The notes under the pieces: model-generated
What the model was told of the DNA's origin: nothing
Database searches by the model: none
What the model saw: the letters and a program-made list of their open reading frames with translations, nothing else
Program-made: the position numbers and the translations under genes
Shown: piece after piece, positions 28,401-38,284 of the stretch
Layout of the letters: each line of letters begins with the position of its first letter
Numbering within the stretch: position 1 is the stretch's first letter
Assembly: GCA_013214945.1 (NCBI GenBank)
Contig: JABSRT010000015.1
Location: 53,900-117,899, forward strand
Source of the DNA: Gammaproteobacteria bacterium
GTDB lineage: Bacteria; Pseudomonadota; Gammaproteobacteria; Enterobacterales; Psychrobiaceae
Length of the DNA stretch: 64,000 nucleotides
Reading direction: 5' to 3'

Positions 28401-29050
28401 GCAATAGGCGATAACTGAGTAAATGGGCTGCTTGTTGCTATGTCGTTTTTGTCAATTGAGCTCAGTAACGCTTGCTCGTCTATGTCGCTATCACTTAGCA
28501 ACGTGAGCCATTGCTCGCCACTGTTGTCACCCTGTTGTGTAACTAACTGTGTGCCTGATTGTTTGATAAACTGCGAGAGTAATAAGCAAGACACCCATTC
28601 GTGACGAATAGGATCGCCTTTGAATTTATGCTCACTTTTTGGTGCTAATTTTTCTTGAAATAAATCCGATGCCTTCCCCCAATCATGAAATAGCGCAGCA
28701 ATTGCGCTTAGCGATTGTATGAGGGGTAAATACTGCCAATTATTTTCTTCATTTTTGTAATTCATATTCTTTGTACTATTCACCGGCACTACGCCCTCAA
28801 AATTAAATGCATCGCGTTTACCCACTACCCACACCAATTCGCTGCGTGCGCGCGAACGAATCCAGTGACAACTAACAGCGGTGCTTTTGCTGGCGCTTTT
28901 ACGCAGCAGTTTTTTAACAGCGCCTAAGCCTTCTTGGGTTATCACGGTTTGCCAGGTGTTATCACCAATGCGGTTTGCAAAAGCGTCGAGTACACGGCGC
29001 GTTTTTTTAATCGCATTCTTTTCACACTGTGAAACAAAGGTCACCATCAT
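25499..29050 (-). CDS. cas3: Cas2-3 fusion, effector nuclease-helicase of type I-F
   Basis: 1183 residues. Residues 1-93 are a Cas2 domain (VSQCEKNAIKKTRRVLDAFA, CHWIRSR), the fusion that defines type I-F. An HD nuclease follows, with H122-D123 in ALFHDWGKA and HH at 227-228. The helicase has Walker A STGQGKT (449-455), Walker B DEID (606-609, not the commoner DEAH), SATIP (637-641) and motif VI QLAGRVRRHR (910-919). All key residues look intact. It unwinds and degrades target DNA, and joins Cas1 for spacer acquisition. It overlaps cas1 and cas8f by four bases each. Confidence 0.97.
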   Translation of the reverse strand: MMVTFVSQCEKNAIKKTRRVLDAFANRIGDNTWQTVITQEGLGAVKKLLRKSASKSTAVSCHWIRSRARSELVWVVGKRDAFNFEGVVPVNSTKNMNYKNEENNWQYLPLIQSLSAIAALFHDWGKASDLFQEKLAPKSEHKFKGDPIRHEWVSCLLLSQFIKQSGTQLVTQQGDNSGEQWLTLLSDSDIDEQALLSSIDKNDIATSSPFTQLSPIAELVMWLIVSHHRLPNLPRTTPTGELTPQVASYYKGEKRSEIRGLLALVSKEWGYENRYDETEYQARVRKCFEFNHGLLTQAKKWRGEVKKWATKLNNQQVLAKQSISDGSIRVVLHHARLCLMLGDHYYSSQEAAKNWSDDAGLYANTDRDSGKLKQKLDEHLYGVTKAALQNAYYLPCFENELPSAEDINSLKKPSPKKFAWQDKAVTAITQWRTEYTQTQFGFFAVNMASTGQGKTFANAKIMRALSSDANSLRYTLALGLRTLTLQTGDEYRERIGLDDSELAVLIGSSAVLELHNSNKKITDEKAITNLGSESAETLLDEDIDFDCDVPDKGLITVLTNERDRKFLYAPVLSCTIDHLMSATECVRGGRYILPSLRMMSADLVIDEIDDFSGDDLVAIGRLIHFAGLMGRKVMISSATIPPDLAEGYFKAYRDGYLLFAASRNIPPLIGCAWSDEFKTAVSTHNQATLSDAIKGYREQHAIFVDKRIKKLAKEVAKRKARIVDVDRVLKAEIDLSQNLDERNKSKQSLYFNIMAKTTSELHKTHHTKDIKTGIDVSFGVIRVANINPCVDLTRYLLSDYSPANDTQIRVLCYHSQQTLLLRSEQEKHLDEVLKRKENIGKAPAAFLHKVIRQHLDTIKCDVDSKNAGNNKIAISNVIFILVATPVEEVGRDHDFDWAIVEPSSYRSIIQLAGRVRRHRDGEAACPNIAIMARNLKSVKNDGVSNTKVQSINDALVEEPCFEKPGYETNKLLLNSHDLKQLLNEKDINMRLDAAPRIQKEAHQQSGYLRGLGSSLGGISAPKSLAELEHASIWKLLANYASKDNSKSSIKAEVGPNTFQGYLRESWWLTGLPQTFFRFRAGDAGIKTYLTYLHEQHAYKFCEKDEQGFAIDRQLPLGIRFETLSECAQQRLWLTRHYEQSVKQKASEQEVSLRRVCLKYGELNFRHQEGKQYYYNDQFGLVKE

Positions 29051-30042
29051 GAGGCGTCACCGCCTTTGTTATCCTCACGATCGTCAGTCCAATCAGTTTT
29101 CATCGCGATTAACTTAACTTGGTCGAACATGAATTCCAGCGCGCTGTGTTGGGTAAAGGCGAGTAGGCATTGCTGACGAAATTCTTGCTCGGTTGCGCCC
29201 TCTTTGGCGCAAATAAAGGCCCATGGCAGAATAAGGGTGTCTTTGATTAAATCGGCAATGTCGAACACTAATGCGCCGCGGCGGGTTTTACCGTGCATTA
29301 CTGCAAAACCGTGGGGAATGCCTAATACCCACAAGGTCGTGGCGGCTAAGCCATAGGCTAAATAGTTACCATGGTTTAAAAAGGCGTTGGCGTTGTCTAC
29401 CACTACTCCATTTTCACCACGCTCGCGCCTGAAATCACCATGTTTGGTCACATTGGCGGCGAATTTATAGAGCCGCTTGGTTAATACAGCCTCAATCGGC
29501 AACAGTTCAGTGACTTTATTAGCGCGAGTTATATTGGCTTTGGCCTCGGTTAAAAACCTGGACAATTGGGCGTTATCGGTGTTGAAACCCTCACCTTTTA
29601 AGTCTTTGTCTTTAGCCCAAATAGTTTCCATGTAAGTGATGCGCGCTATTTGGAATGCTGCTGCAGCTTGGAAGCGTTTACTTTCATCAAACCAAAAACT
29701 CATCCAGCCTTGCACATATTCTGTCGGGCGATATTCACTTTGGGGGCTGAGCCATTCAATTTCATTGGCCATTAACAGCGGCGTGCCGCCGCCACCACAA
29801 AAACCTACCAGCACACCTGCTTGTGCGAGCATGCGCATTGCTGCTTGAGTAATTGAGGTGCCTGTGCCGAGTAAAATACAGGTCGTGTTAGCAATGGGAA
29901 TATTCCAATACTGGTTTTGTTTCTTTGCTTCGGTGAGATAAAGCACGCGACCGTCTTTTTGCATTACTCGGCACTTGTCTAAGTAATAAATATTTGCACG
30001 CTTGGAGTGTAATATTGCTTTTAAGTCAGTTAGTTGTTCCAT
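29047..30042 (-). CDS. cas1: Cas1 integrase, type I-F
   Basis: 331 residues from ATG 30042 (MEQLTDLKAILHSKR), preceded by GGAAGAAG; in-frame ATGs at 30054 and 30096 would add 4 and 18 residues that the family lacks. The nearly invariant I-F stretch KRANIYYLDKCRVMQKDGRV is visible, then NTTCILLGTGTSITQAAMRML and the metal-binding His/Asp region GFAVMHGKTRRGALVFDIADLI. Inserts new spacers with Cas2-3. First gene of the cas operon. Upstream, GTCAA is repeated at 30102-30106 and 30114-30118, a possible regulator site. Confidence 0.96.
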   Translation of the reverse strand: MEQLTDLKAILHSKRANIYYLDKCRVMQKDGRVLYLTEAKKQNQYWNIPIANTTCILLGTGTSITQAAMRMLAQAGVLVGFCGGGGTPLLMANEIEWLSPQSEYRPTEYVQGWMSFWFDESKRFQAAAAFQIARITYMETIWAKDKDLKGEGFNTDNAQLSRFLTEAKANITRANKVTELLPIEAVLTKRLYKFAANVTKHGDFRRERGENGVVVDNANAFLNHGNYLAYGLAATTLWVLGIPHGFAVMHGKTRRGALVFDIADLIKDTLILPWAFICAKEGATEQEFRQQCLLAFTQHSALEFMFDQVKLIAMKTDWTDDREDNKGGDAS

Positions 30043-30235
30043 TACTTCTTCCATAAAAAATATCAAACTTTCAATCCACTCATTTAACCACCACAACAGT
30101 AGTCAAACAACGCGTCAACTTTTAGACATGTTCATTTGTTTACAGGTCAAAACGGTAAGGTCTAATATGCTGTTCTGATTGTGCCGTTAAGGCTATTTGC
30201 TGAGTGCAAGGGTCGGGATCTTGGCGGGTTAAATG

Positions 30236-30958
30236 TCAACGTTTTAGCAGGTAGGAAACCAACGCGGCACGCGATGTTATAGTCAAGCGGCCTTGAGTCA
30301 TTTGATAATCGTCACTAATCACTTTTTGTTGAGCCGGTGTTAGCCGCTGATCAGGCTCTATTTGTAGTTCGACTATTTTGTGCCATAACACATCGTCAGC
30401 AACATCGGTTTGGGCTTTACCTTCGTGGACCACTTCGCCATTGAATCTCGATAACACAAAGTCTCGAAAAGCCATATTTTTGCGACAAAATGCTCTAACG
30501 TGCCAACGTAAACCGTCAAAAACTAAACTGTGGGGTTCAATAATTCGATCTTTATATTGAGGAGTTGAAAGTGAGGTGTAACCAATGTCTATCGCCAACT
30601 TATTGTCTATTGCTCGTAAAATTGGCTGAGCCAGATATTGTTGGGGGTTTCTGGTTGGAATGCTAACGTCGACAATATGCGAAAAACTAAGCGCTGAGCT
30701 ACTGTTGACTATGGATTGATATTGACTAAATTCGGCTGTTGAATAACGTAAGCTAAACTCAGCGTCAGCCACAAAACCTTTAATACTGTCTTGATAAATG
30801 ATGCTATTAGGGTGCAGAGCAATATATTTATTGAATGTTCTACTCGCTGATGGCCTAGATAAATTGAAGTATTTTGTCAGATGACTCGCATTAACTCTTC
30901 CCTGCCAACGGATCATAATTTCTATAAACTGAAATCTTTCGATGTATTCTTTAGCCAT
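30236..30958 (-). CDS. WYL-domain regulator beside cas1, BrxR/CapW-like, C-terminus cut by an in-frame TGA
   Basis: 240 residues as read. Winged helix (about 5-50: ERFQFIEIMIRWQGRVNASHL, SRPSASRTFNKYIAL) and WYL domain (about 115-185: GLRWHVRAFCRKNMAFRDFVLSR), closely parallel to the paralogue at 4319-5200. The stop is at YLLKR, where the paralogue continues YLMRQWNV. Past the TGA the same frame runs 31 more codons, with family-like QDPDPCTQQIALTAQ, to a TAA at 30140-30142. A full-length ancestor would thus be about 272 residues. Good ribosome site GGGAG. Same strand as, and just upstream of, cas1: a plausible regulator of the cas operon, by inference from defence-linked WYL repressors. Confidence 0.8.
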   Translation of the reverse strand: MAKEYIERFQFIEIMIRWQGRVNASHLTKYFNLSRPSASRTFNKYIALHPNSIIYQDSIKGFVADAEFSLRYSTAEFSQYQSIVNSSSALSFSHIVDVSIPTRNPQQYLAQPILRAIDNKLAIDIGYTSLSTPQYKDRIIEPHSLVFDGLRWHVRAFCRKNMAFRDFVLSRFNGEVVHEGKAQTDVADDVLWHKIVELQIEPDQRLTPAQQKVISDDYQMTQGRLTITSRAALVSYLLKR

Positions 30959-31064
30959 GCTTTGCTCCCTGTAAAGGCACAGGTTAACATTACAATAAAC
31001 TTGTTAAATGATATATAGTTAAGTGGCAATTTGTAGTTATTTATTAATGGAGATCAAGCCATTT

Positions 31065-32372
31065 TCAATTGGTTGATTCATTATCTTCGCTGGAGATGTA
31101 GTCGCAAGTTTTAAATTGCACTTGGTTACGCCCTTGTGCTTTAGCTTCATATAAGGCCATATCGGCACGGTGAATGAAACTGTCATTGTCATCTATTGCC
31201 CGATTATACAATGACACGCCGATGCTAACGGTTGAACGTACCCCTTTAGCATGCTTTTGATTGGCACAGGTTACGCAAATTCGTTGCGCTATGTCGTGGG
31301 CTTGTGTTTGCGACAGCTCAGGCAACAGTACAATAAATTCCTCACCACCATAGCGAGCAAATAGCTGATGTTCTTCAAGCAATGCGCCGACTGTTTGAGC
31401 AAACGTAATTAATACCCGATCGCCAATGGCGTGGCCATGGTTGTCATTAACCAGCTTAAAATTGTCTAAGTCAATTAACAAAATGGCCAAAGAGGAGTTG
31501 CTCTGCGCAGACCTTTTCATAGTCTGTGTTAGCTCTTGTTCGAAGAACAGTCTGTTTTTGATCCCGGTAAGTCCGTCAGTAGTTGCTTGATGATGTAGCT
31601 CTTCTAACAAACGTTCTCGTTCTGAAATATCGCGCACAATCGCAGTAAATTCACTTTTGCCGTTAACGTTCATTTTTGATATAGAGATTTCAGCAGGAAA
31701 TTTTGAGCCGTTTTTTCGCTGGCCATAAACAATGCTGCGACGACTCATTTCACGAGATTGGATATCCGAGGCTGAGAAACCATCAACATAACGCTGATGG
31801 TATTGGCGATATTTGGTTGGCAACAACATCATTAAATTTTTACCGACCACTTCATCATGACTATATCCCCATGTTTGCTCGGCCGCCTTGTTAAACAATA
31901 CAATGTTACTGGCTTCGTCCATCGTTACAATGCAGTCGTGCACTGATTGAACGACCGACCGATAGCGGTTATGCGAGGTCACTAATCTTTGTTGCTGGAG
32001 TTTCTTGGCACTGATATTAATGCCGTTAATAAACAGTTGTTCTTGTGGTTGGTTGTCATCAATTAAGGGAGTAATAATTAATAACCACCATTGCTGATGC
32101 TGATGGTTACTCAGAGAGAACTCAAATTCTACTGCGGTTTTTTTTTGGCTAGCAAGCGATAAATAATAACTGAGCTCGGTGCTATCTACGTCGTCAAGCA
32201 CCTCACGGATTGAGAGCGGCAGTGAGCTGTCAGCTACAGCACCAATCATTTCAAAAAACAGTTGGTTGCAAGAACTGATCACAAAGTTATTATATTGTTC
32301 AACCTCAATTACGGCAAAAGTAGCGCCAACAATTGACGTTTTAGAAAATATCGTGGGAAACAGGTTAGCCAT
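31065..32372 (-). CDS. PAS-PAS-GGDEF diguanylate cyclase
   Basis: 435 residues, soluble, no membrane segment. A degenerate N-terminal PAS-like region (about 15-120) is followed by a clear PAS domain (about 135-250, NRYRSVVQSVHDCIVTMD to FTAIVRDIS) and a GGDEF domain with GGEEF at 342-346. The five-residues-upstream inhibitory position reads EEHQ, so no RxxD I-site is present, unlike the enzyme at 794-1798. No EAL domain. Makes cyclic di-GMP in response to an unknown signal. Single gene. Confidence 0.9.
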   Translation of the reverse strand: MANLFPTIFSKTSIVGATFAVIEVEQYNNFVISSCNQLFFEMIGAVADSSLPLSIREVLDDVDSTELSYYLSLASQKKTAVEFEFSLSNHQHQQWWLLIITPLIDDNQPQEQLFINGINISAKKLQQQRLVTSHNRYRSVVQSVHDCIVTMDEASNIVLFNKAAEQTWGYSHDEVVGKNLMMLLPTKYRQYHQRYVDGFSASDIQSREMSRRSIVYGQRKNGSKFPAEISISKMNVNGKSEFTAIVRDISERERLLEELHHQATTDGLTGIKNRLFFEQELTQTMKRSAQSNSSLAILLIDLDNFKLVNDNHGHAIGDRVLITFAQTVGALLEEHQLFARYGGEEFIVLLPELSQTQAHDIAQRICVTCANQKHAKGVRSTVSIGVSLYNRAIDDNDSFIHRADMALYEAKAQGRNQVQFKTCDYISSEDNESTN

Positions 32373-32557
32373 TAAATTCCTTACGATCGTAAAATACTTA
32401 ATACTTAATACTTACTGCCTAGCAATCCGAAACGTCAAAGTATGACCTTTTAACTCTACATAAATTAGTTAAGTGAATCAACACTGATCATAACCCCGCA
32501 TATAGTGACGACATGGCAGGCATATTTTATGCTAGATCTTGGCACCTATGACGATCA

Positions 32558-33235
32558 TTATAATGTTGGCCAATCGAGTGACCAGGGTTGATTACCATCG
32601 CACCATGCTTCGATACTAAGGTTGTCGAGCACCCAAGACGGTGATGTTTGGTAGTGATAGTCCTTGCCCGCTAGCGTAAAGCGTAAACACCAAGCATGGA
32701 GCTGACCAATCGTTTGCTGATTGTTGGGGTAATATCGTGGATCACCATTGATTGGCGCGCCAAGGCTTTTCATCGCTACTCGCAGTTGGTGAGTTTTACC
32801 AGTATGTGGTTTAAGCACGAAAATCCGCTGACCATGCCCTACTGAAAAACTAAAAAACTGAGTCACTGCCGGGTTTTGCTTGGTCTTTAACAATAAGTAA
32901 CTGCCATTGCGGCCTTTGCTCATATCGCCTTTGATCAAACCCTGCTTTTTTTTCGGTTTTTTATCGGAGAGTGCGAGGTAATACTTCTCGATTAAACGCT
33001 CACTAAATAAGACGCCAAACTGTGCAGCCACACTGGCCGTTTTGGCAAAAATCAATAATCCAGAGGTCATTTTATCAAGCCGATGAACGGGGTATAGTTG
33101 CTGGTAATTGAGCTGTGCTTTCACCAGTTCAACAATTCCAAGGACGTCTTGCTCGGTATGAAAATTAATATTGGGGGCTTTATTGACGACAATAAAAAGC
33201 GGATTATCGTCAATTAGAGTGAACGGAGCTGTCAT
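32558..33235 (-). CDS. RluA-family pseudouridine synthase (TIGR01621-like)
   Basis: 225 residues with no S4 domain. The catalytic motif is VHRLDKMTSGLLIFAK (Asp in HRLD), followed by KYYLAL and the family motif KTHQLRVAMKSLGAPINGD. Converts a uridine in rRNA or tRNA to pseudouridine; the target position is unknown. It is ten bases downstream of the rhodanese gene and is probably cotranscribed with it. Confidence 0.87.
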   Translation of the reverse strand: MTAPFTLIDDNPLFIVVNKAPNINFHTEQDVLGIVELVKAQLNYQQLYPVHRLDKMTSGLLIFAKTASVAAQFGVLFSERLIEKYYLALSDKKPKKKQGLIKGDMSKGRNGSYLLLKTKQNPAVTQFFSFSVGHGQRIFVLKPHTGKTHQLRVAMKSLGAPINGDPRYYPNNQQTIGQLHAWCLRFTLAGKDYHYQTSPSWVLDNLSIEAWCDGNQPWSLDWPTL

Positions 33236-33244
33236 GTTAGGCGC

Positions 33245-33619
33245 TTATATCGGTGTTACCAATGAATAACCGGCATTCTTCCATGCCGTGTAGCCGCCAT
33301 CAAGTGAAATTACGTTGTTGTAACCCATTTGCTGTAAATTAGCACTGGCCATCGAGCTGCGAAAGCCGCCACCGCAGTACAATACCAAGATCCGTTCAAA
33401 GTCGACCACTCGCCCCACAATATCACGCTCGATAATGCCTTTGCTTAAATGAATAGCCTCGGGTAAATGACCTTTGACCCATTCATGATCTTCACGAACA
33501 TCAATTAATAGAAAATCGCGTTGCTGCTCTTGCCAATCTTTAAGGGTAGCAATGTCGGTATGCGCTACTTGCTCTGACGCTTTAGTGGCAATCGCTAAAA
33601 ATTCTTTACTGTGGATCAT
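33245..33619 (-). CDS. Single-domain rhodanese-like protein
   Basis: 124 residues: one rhodanese domain (about 18-118) with LLIDVREDHEWVKGHLPEAIHL and the active-site loop CGGGFRSSMA, with the catalytic Cys present. No signal peptide, so probably cytoplasmic. Predicted sulfurtransferase; the physiological acceptor is unknown. Two-gene unit with the pseudouridine synthase. Confidence 0.88.
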   Translation of the reverse strand: MIHSKEFLAIATKASEQVAHTDIATLKDWQEQQRDFLLIDVREDHEWVKGHLPEAIHLSKGIIERDIVGRVVDFERILVLYCGGGFRSSMASANLQQMGYNNVISLDGGYTAWKNAGYSLVTPI

Positions 33620-33717
33620 AACAACGTCCTTGGTTTATTTGTTTGTTTAGGCTCGCATTATGGCTTGCTTGGCAGTCAGATTTCAATAGCGACCTTTCTC
33701 TAACATGTTATCAGATC

Positions 33718-33747
33718 AAAAAAGGGCTTACCTAAGTAAGCCCTTTT
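33718..33747. terminator. Terminator after carB
   Basis: Stem GGGCTTAC (33724-33731) / GTAAGCCC (33736-33743) with a CTAA loop, flanked by an A-run and TTTT. It serves the leftward carAB operon. Confidence 0.85.
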
Positions 33748-33769
33748 GCGTATCACTCGTTAGTGGTGA

Positions 33770-36700
33770 TTATATTTTGGCGTGCAGCTCTTGAATTGAA
33801 GTAACCGTGGCACGGTCATCAGCAAGAATTGCATCACAAGTGGCTAATGCTGCGTTCATGGTGGTGGTGTAGCTCACCTTGTAACGTAACGCGCCAGCAC
33901 GTAGCTTGCGAGAGTCATTAATTGCTTGACGACCTTCGGTAGTATTAACAATGTACTCGTACTCACCGTTGGTGATTCTATCAAGAATATGCGGACGACC
34001 TTCGCTTACTTTGTTGACCAAACGTGGGTTAATGCCAGCTTCGCCAAGAATTATTGCGGTGCCGTGAGTTGCATCAATGGTGTAACCCAAATCAATCAAC
34101 TTCTGAGCCAACTGAACAACACGTCCTTTGTCACTTTCACGGACCGAGATTAGCGCACGGCCTTTCTTCGGCACATTTGATTGAGCACCCAATTGCGCTT
34201 TAGCATAAGCTTCAGCAAACGTAACACCAACACCCATCACTTCACCAGTTGAGCGCATTTCAGGGCCTAAGATTGGGTCAGAACCGTGGAACTTGTTAAA
34301 TGGCAATACTACTTCTTTTACCGAGTAATATGGCGGAATAACTTCCTTGGTGAAACCTTGCTCTTGCAGTGACTTACCAGCCATTACCTTAGCGGCAATC
34401 TTAGCTAGCGGTACACCCGTTGCTTTAGAAACAAACGGAATAGTACGTGCAGCACGCGGGTTAACTTCGATCATGTAGATTTCGTTGTCTTTAACCGCAA
34501 ACTGAGTATTCATCAGGCCGATAACGCCAAGCTCAAGCGCTAACAAACGTACTTTTTCACGTAATCTGTCTTGAATGTCTTGCGTTAGTGTATAAGGAGG
34601 TAATGAACAACCCGAGTCACCTGAGTGAACACCGGCTTCTTCGATGTGCTCCATGATGCCGCCAATTACCACATCGACACCGTCACATACCGCGTCAACA
34701 TCAACTTCAACCGCGTTGTCTAAGAAGCGGTCAAGTAAGATTGGTGAATTGTTAGATACACTCACTGCCGCTGACATATAACGACGTAAGTCTTGCTCGT
34801 CATAAACGATTTCCATCGCACGGCCACCGAGTACATACGAAGGACGTACTACTAGTGGAAAACCAATGCTCGCTGATTCAACAATCGCTTCTTCGGTATT
34901 GCTTACCGTTGAGTTAGTCGGTTGCTTAATGCCTAAACGCTGAACCATAGTGGCGAAACGCTCACGATCTTCTGCGCGGTCAATCGCATCGGGTGAAGTA
35001 CCGATAATTGGTACACCGGCAGCTTCTAACGCCCGTGCTAACTTAAGGGGTGTTTGACCACCGTATTGCACGATAACGCCTTTTGGCTTTTCAATCCGTA
35101 CGATGGCCATCACGTCTTCAAACGTGATAGATTCAAAGTATAATCGGTCAGAAGTATCGTAATCTGTTGATACGGTTTCAGGATTACAGTTAACCATGAT
35201 GGTCTCGTAACCTTCTTCGCGCATCGCTTGAGCGGCGTGAACACAACAGTAATCAAACTCAATGCCTTGGCCAATCCGGTTAGGACCGCCACCAATAATC
35301 ATGATTTTTTCACGATCAGAAACGTTTGCTTCACATTCTTCATCGTAAGTTGAGTACATGTAAGCGGTATCTGAAGAGAATTCAGCCGCACAGGTATCAA
35401 CACGTTTGTAAACTGGATGAATGTCAAAACGTTCACGAATTTTACGTACTTCAGATTCAGCAACATCTAATACGTCCGCTAAGCGCGCATCGGAGAAACC
35501 TTTACGTTTAAGGCTGCGTAAGTAATCGCTGGTCAGGTTAGCCATGCCGCCTTGGGCTACCTTAGCTTCTTCTTCAACAATGTCAAAAATTTGCATCAGG
35601 AAGAAACGATCAACTTTCGTGATGTTGAATACTTGATCTAAAGTCATGCCAAAACGGAAAGCATCGGCAATGTACCAAATGCGATCGCTACCGGCGTTAG
35701 CCAGTTCGTGTAAAATCTTGTTTTTAGCTTCTGGGTCGTCAAAATCAACAATTGGGTCAAAACCATTAACGCCAACTTCTAAACCACGTAATGCTTTTTG
35801 CAATGATTCTTGCTGGTTACGACCAATCGCCATGACTTCACCCACAGATTTCATCTGTGTGGTTAAACGGTCTTCACAACCGGCAAACTTTTCGAAGTTA
35901 AAACGTGGGATCTTAGTGACTACGTAATCAATTGATGGTTCGAACGAGGCAGGTGTTTTACCACCGGTGATATCGTTGTCTAATTCATCAAGGGTATAAC
36001 CTACCGCTAACTTAGCGGCGATTTTAGCAATGGGGAAACCTGTTGCTTTCGAAGCAAGTGCCGATGAACGAGAAACTCGCGGGTTCATCTCGATGATCAC
36101 CATGCGGCCCGTATCAGGACAAATACCAAACTGAACGTTAGAACCGCCCGTTTCAACCCCAATTTCACGCAGTACTGCCATTGAGGCATTACGCATTAAC
36201 TGAAATTCTTTATCGGTTAATGTCTGAGCAGGCGCAACCGTGATTGAGTCACCCGTGTGGATGCCCATAGGATCGATGTTTTCGATGGTACAAACGATAA
36301 TACAGTTGTCTTTTTTGTCTCGAACCACTTCCATTTCGAATTCTTTCCAACCGATTAATGACTCATCGATTAGCAATTCTGTGGTCGGGCTTAAATCTAA
36401 ACCACGAGTACAAATTTCAACAAATTCTTCAGCGTTGTATGCGATACCACCGCCGGTGCCACCCATGGTGAACGACGGACGAATAATACAAGGGAAGCCA
36501 ACTTTACGCTGTACAGCATGTGCTTCTTCAATGGTGTGTGCTATGCCAGCTTCTGGTGTCGCTAAACCTATTTTCTTCATTGCAACATCGAAACGACTAC
36601 GGTCTTCTGCTTTATCAATAGCGTCAGCCGTTGCGCCGATCATTTCAACATTGTATTTAGCAAGAACGCCTTTGCTTTCTAGTTCAAGCGCACAGTTTAA

Positions 36701-36985
36701 AGCCGTTTGACCACCCATGGTCGGTAAGACCGCACACGGACGTTCTTTTTCAATAATTTTCTCAACAACTTCCCAGTGAATTGGCTCAATATATGTCGCA
36801 TCGGCCATTTCAGGGTCAGTCATGATGGTCGCTGGGTTAGAGTTAACTAAAATAACTCGATAACCTTCTTCACGCAGTGCTTTACACGCTTGTGCGCCAG
36901 AATAGTCAAACTCACAAGCCTGACCAATGACGATTGGGCCAGCGCCCAGAATAAGAATACTTTTTATGTCGGTACGTTTAGGCAT
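33770..36985 (-). CDS. carB: Carbamoyl-phosphate synthase large subunit
   Basis: 1071 residues (E. coli 1073). Two homologous ATP-grasp halves can be seen, opening [20 protein letters not shown] and [20 protein letters not shown], with [11 protein letters not shown] and [11 protein letters not shown]. The C-terminal allosteric domain (about 935-1071) begins near [15 protein letters not shown]. It makes carbamoyl phosphate from bicarbonate, ammonia and ATP for arginine and pyrimidine synthesis. It lies 30 bases after carA. Confidence 0.98.
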   Translation of the reverse strand: MPKRTDIKSILILGAGPIVIGQACEFDYSGAQACKALREEGYRVILVNSNPATIMTDPEMADATYIEPIHWEVVEKIIEKERPCAVLPTMGGQTALNCALELESKGVLAKYNVEMIGATADAIDKAEDRSRFDVAMKKIGLATPEAGIAHTIEEAHAVQRKVGFPCIIRPSFTMGGTGGGIAYNAEEFVEICTRGLDLSPTTELLIDESLIGWKEFEMEVVRDKKDNCIIVCTIENIDPMGIHTGDSITVAPAQTLTDKEFQLMRNASMAVLREIGVETGGSNVQFGICPDTGRMVIIEMNPRVSRSSALASKATGFPIAKIAAKLAVGYTLDELDNDITGGKTPASFEPSIDYVVTKIPRFNFEKFAGCEDRLTTQMKSVGEVMAIGRNQQESLQKALRGLEVGVNGFDPIVDFDDPEAKNKILHELANAGSDRIWYIADAFRFGMTLDQVFNITKVDRFFLMQIFDIVEEEAKVAQGGMANLTSDYLRSLKRKGFSDARLADVLDVAESEVRKIRERFDIHPVYKRVDTCAAEFSSDTAYMYSTYDEECEANVSDREKIMIIGGGPNRIGQGIEFDYCCVHAAQAMREEGYETIMVNCNPETVSTDYDTSDRLYFESITFEDVMAIVRIEKPKGVIVQYGGQTPLKLARALEAAGVPIIGTSPDAIDRAEDRERFATMVQRLGIKQPTNSTVSNTEEAIVESASIGFPLVVRPSYVLGGRAMEIVYDEQDLRRYMSAAVSVSNNSPILLDRFLDNAVEVDVDAVCDGVDVVIGGIMEHIEEAGVHSGDSGCSLPPYTLTQDIQDRLREKVRLLALELGVIGLMNTQFAVKDNEIYMIEVNPRAARTIPFVSKATGVPLAKIAAKVMAGKSLQEQGFTKEVIPPYYSVKEVVLPFNKFHGSDPILGPEMRSTGEVMGVGVTFAEAYAKAQLGAQSNVPKKGRALISVRESDKGRVVQLAQKLIDLGYTIDATHGTAIILGEAGINPRLVNKVSEGRPHILDRITNGEYEYIVNTTEGRQAINDSRKLRAGALRYKVSYTTTMNAALATCDAILADDRATVTSIQELHAKI

Positions 36986-37015
36986 GATTCTCTCTTTTTT
37001 CTTATCGGCTTGTGA

Positions 37016-38158
37016 TTATTTTGCGGCTTTAAATGTTTCAATCAATTCAATGAAGTGATTAAACAATGGCGCAGCATCATGAGGACCAGGGCTTGCTTCA
37101 GGGTGACCCTGAAAACTAAACGCAGGTTTGTCCGTCAAATGAATACCTTGTAATGAACCATCAAACAACGATTTGTGCGTCGCAATTACATTGGCAGGCA
37201 AGGTGGCTTCGTCTGCCGCAAAACCGTGGTTTTGCGCCGTAATCATTACACGGCCAGTTTCAAGCTCTTGGACCGGGTGGTTAGCACCGTGGTGACCAAA
37301 TTTCATCTTGACCGTGGTCGCGCCGCTCGCAAGTGCTAATAACTGATGACCTAAACAAATACCAAAAATTGGCGTTTCTGTCGTTAAGAACGTTTTGATT
37401 GCGTCGATGGCGTAAGTACAAGGTTCTGGGTCACCAGGGCCATTCGATAAGAAAATACCATCAGGCTTTAATGCCAGTACTTCTTCAGCGCTCGTTTGCG
37501 CAGGCACCACGGTTAAACGACAACCACGGTCAACCAACATCCGCATGATGTTGTCTTTTATACCAAAGTCATAAGCGACAACATGATGAGGTAACTCAGC
37601 TGCTGGTGTCTCTGATGGCAAGCCATCGATTAACGCCCACGTTTTCTTGGTAAAAGTATAAGTTGATTTAGTCGTCACTTCTTTCGCTAAATCCATGCCT
37701 TTTAGACCAGCAAAGCCTTTAGCTAATTCCAACGCTTTAGCATCGTCAATGTCACCTGCCATCACACAACCAGCTTGAGCACCTTTGCTGCTTAACAGAC
37801 GTGTTAAACGACGGGTATCGATATTTGCAATTGCAACAATACCAGCATCCTTTAAATATTCGTCAAGTGCTTTTTCATTACGAAAGTTACTGGTGATTAA
37901 GGGTAAATCACGAATCACCAAACCGCAGGCATGTATTTGACTTGATTCTGCATCGGCACTGTTGGTGCCGGTGTTGCCGATATGGGGGTAAGTAAGAGTA
38001 ACAATTTGTCGGGCATAAGACGGGTCAGTTAAAATTTCTTGATAACCTGTCATTGAGGTATTAAAAACCACCTCTCCAACTGAATGACCTTCTGCACCGA
38101 TAGATGTTCCACGGAAGATAGAACCATCTTCAAGAACTAACAAGGCGGATTTACTCAA
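37016..38158 (-). CDS. carA: Carbamoyl-phosphate synthase small subunit
   Basis: 380 residues from a TTG start at 38158. That start has a perfect GGAGG (38164-38168 on the complement) five bases before it and gives an N-terminus ([11 protein letters not shown]) that aligns with E. coli [16 protein letters not shown] at 38191 would add 11 residues and overlap the ribosome site. The C-terminal class I amidotransferase has GICLGHQLL with the catalytic Cys, and [10 protein letters not shown]. It supplies ammonia from glutamine to CarB. Confidence 0.96.
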   Translation of the reverse strand: MSKSALLVLEDGSIFRGTSIGAEGHSVGEVVFNTSMTGYQEILTDPSYARQIVTLTYPHIGNTGTNSADAESSQIHACGLVIRDLPLITSNFRNEKALDEYLKDAGIVAIANIDTRRLTRLLSSKGAQAGCVMAGDIDDAKALELAKGFAGLKGMDLAKEVTTKSTYTFTKKTWALIDGLPSETPAAELPHHVVAYDFGIKDNIMRMLVDRGCRLTVVPAQTSAEEVLALKPDGIFLSNGPGDPEPCTYAIDAIKTFLTTETPIFGICLGHQLLALASGATTVKMKFGHHGANHPVQELETGRVMITAQNHGFAADEATLPANVIATHKSLFDGSLQGIHLTDKPAFSFQGHPEASPGPHDAAPLFNHFIELIETFKAAK

Positions 38159-38284
38159 AGCAACCTCCAAAAAAGATAATGAATAATTCACTAAAACGTG
38201 GATTATATAGTTTTACTAAGTCGCCTACCGCTTAAGGTAGACTAAATTGCGCGCAGCATAGCACACAACTATTTTATCGTCCAC

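Noticed and set aside
25499..29050. DEID in place of DEAD/DEAH in Cas2-3 as a sign of a dead helicase
   Set aside because: The two acidic residues of Walker B are kept and all other motifs are intact; this variation is normal among Cas3 proteins.
18736..30958. Possible Tn7-like (I-F3) CRISPR-guided transposon
   Set aside because: cas1 and cas2-3 are present, cas8f and cas5f are separate genes, and there is no tniQ or tnsABC. This is an ordinary defence-type I-F1 locus.
35646..36710. Plus-strand ORFs inside carB and similar ORFs inside dnaK, parE and proS
   Set aside because: Antisense shadows of strongly conserved genes with no ribosome sites or family resemblance.
38180..38190. TGAATAATTCA palindrome upstream of carA as an ArgR box
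   Set aside because: The half-sites overlap; an 18-bp ARG box needs TGAAT and ATTCA separated by about six bases. It also lies only some 22 bases upstream of the TTG start.
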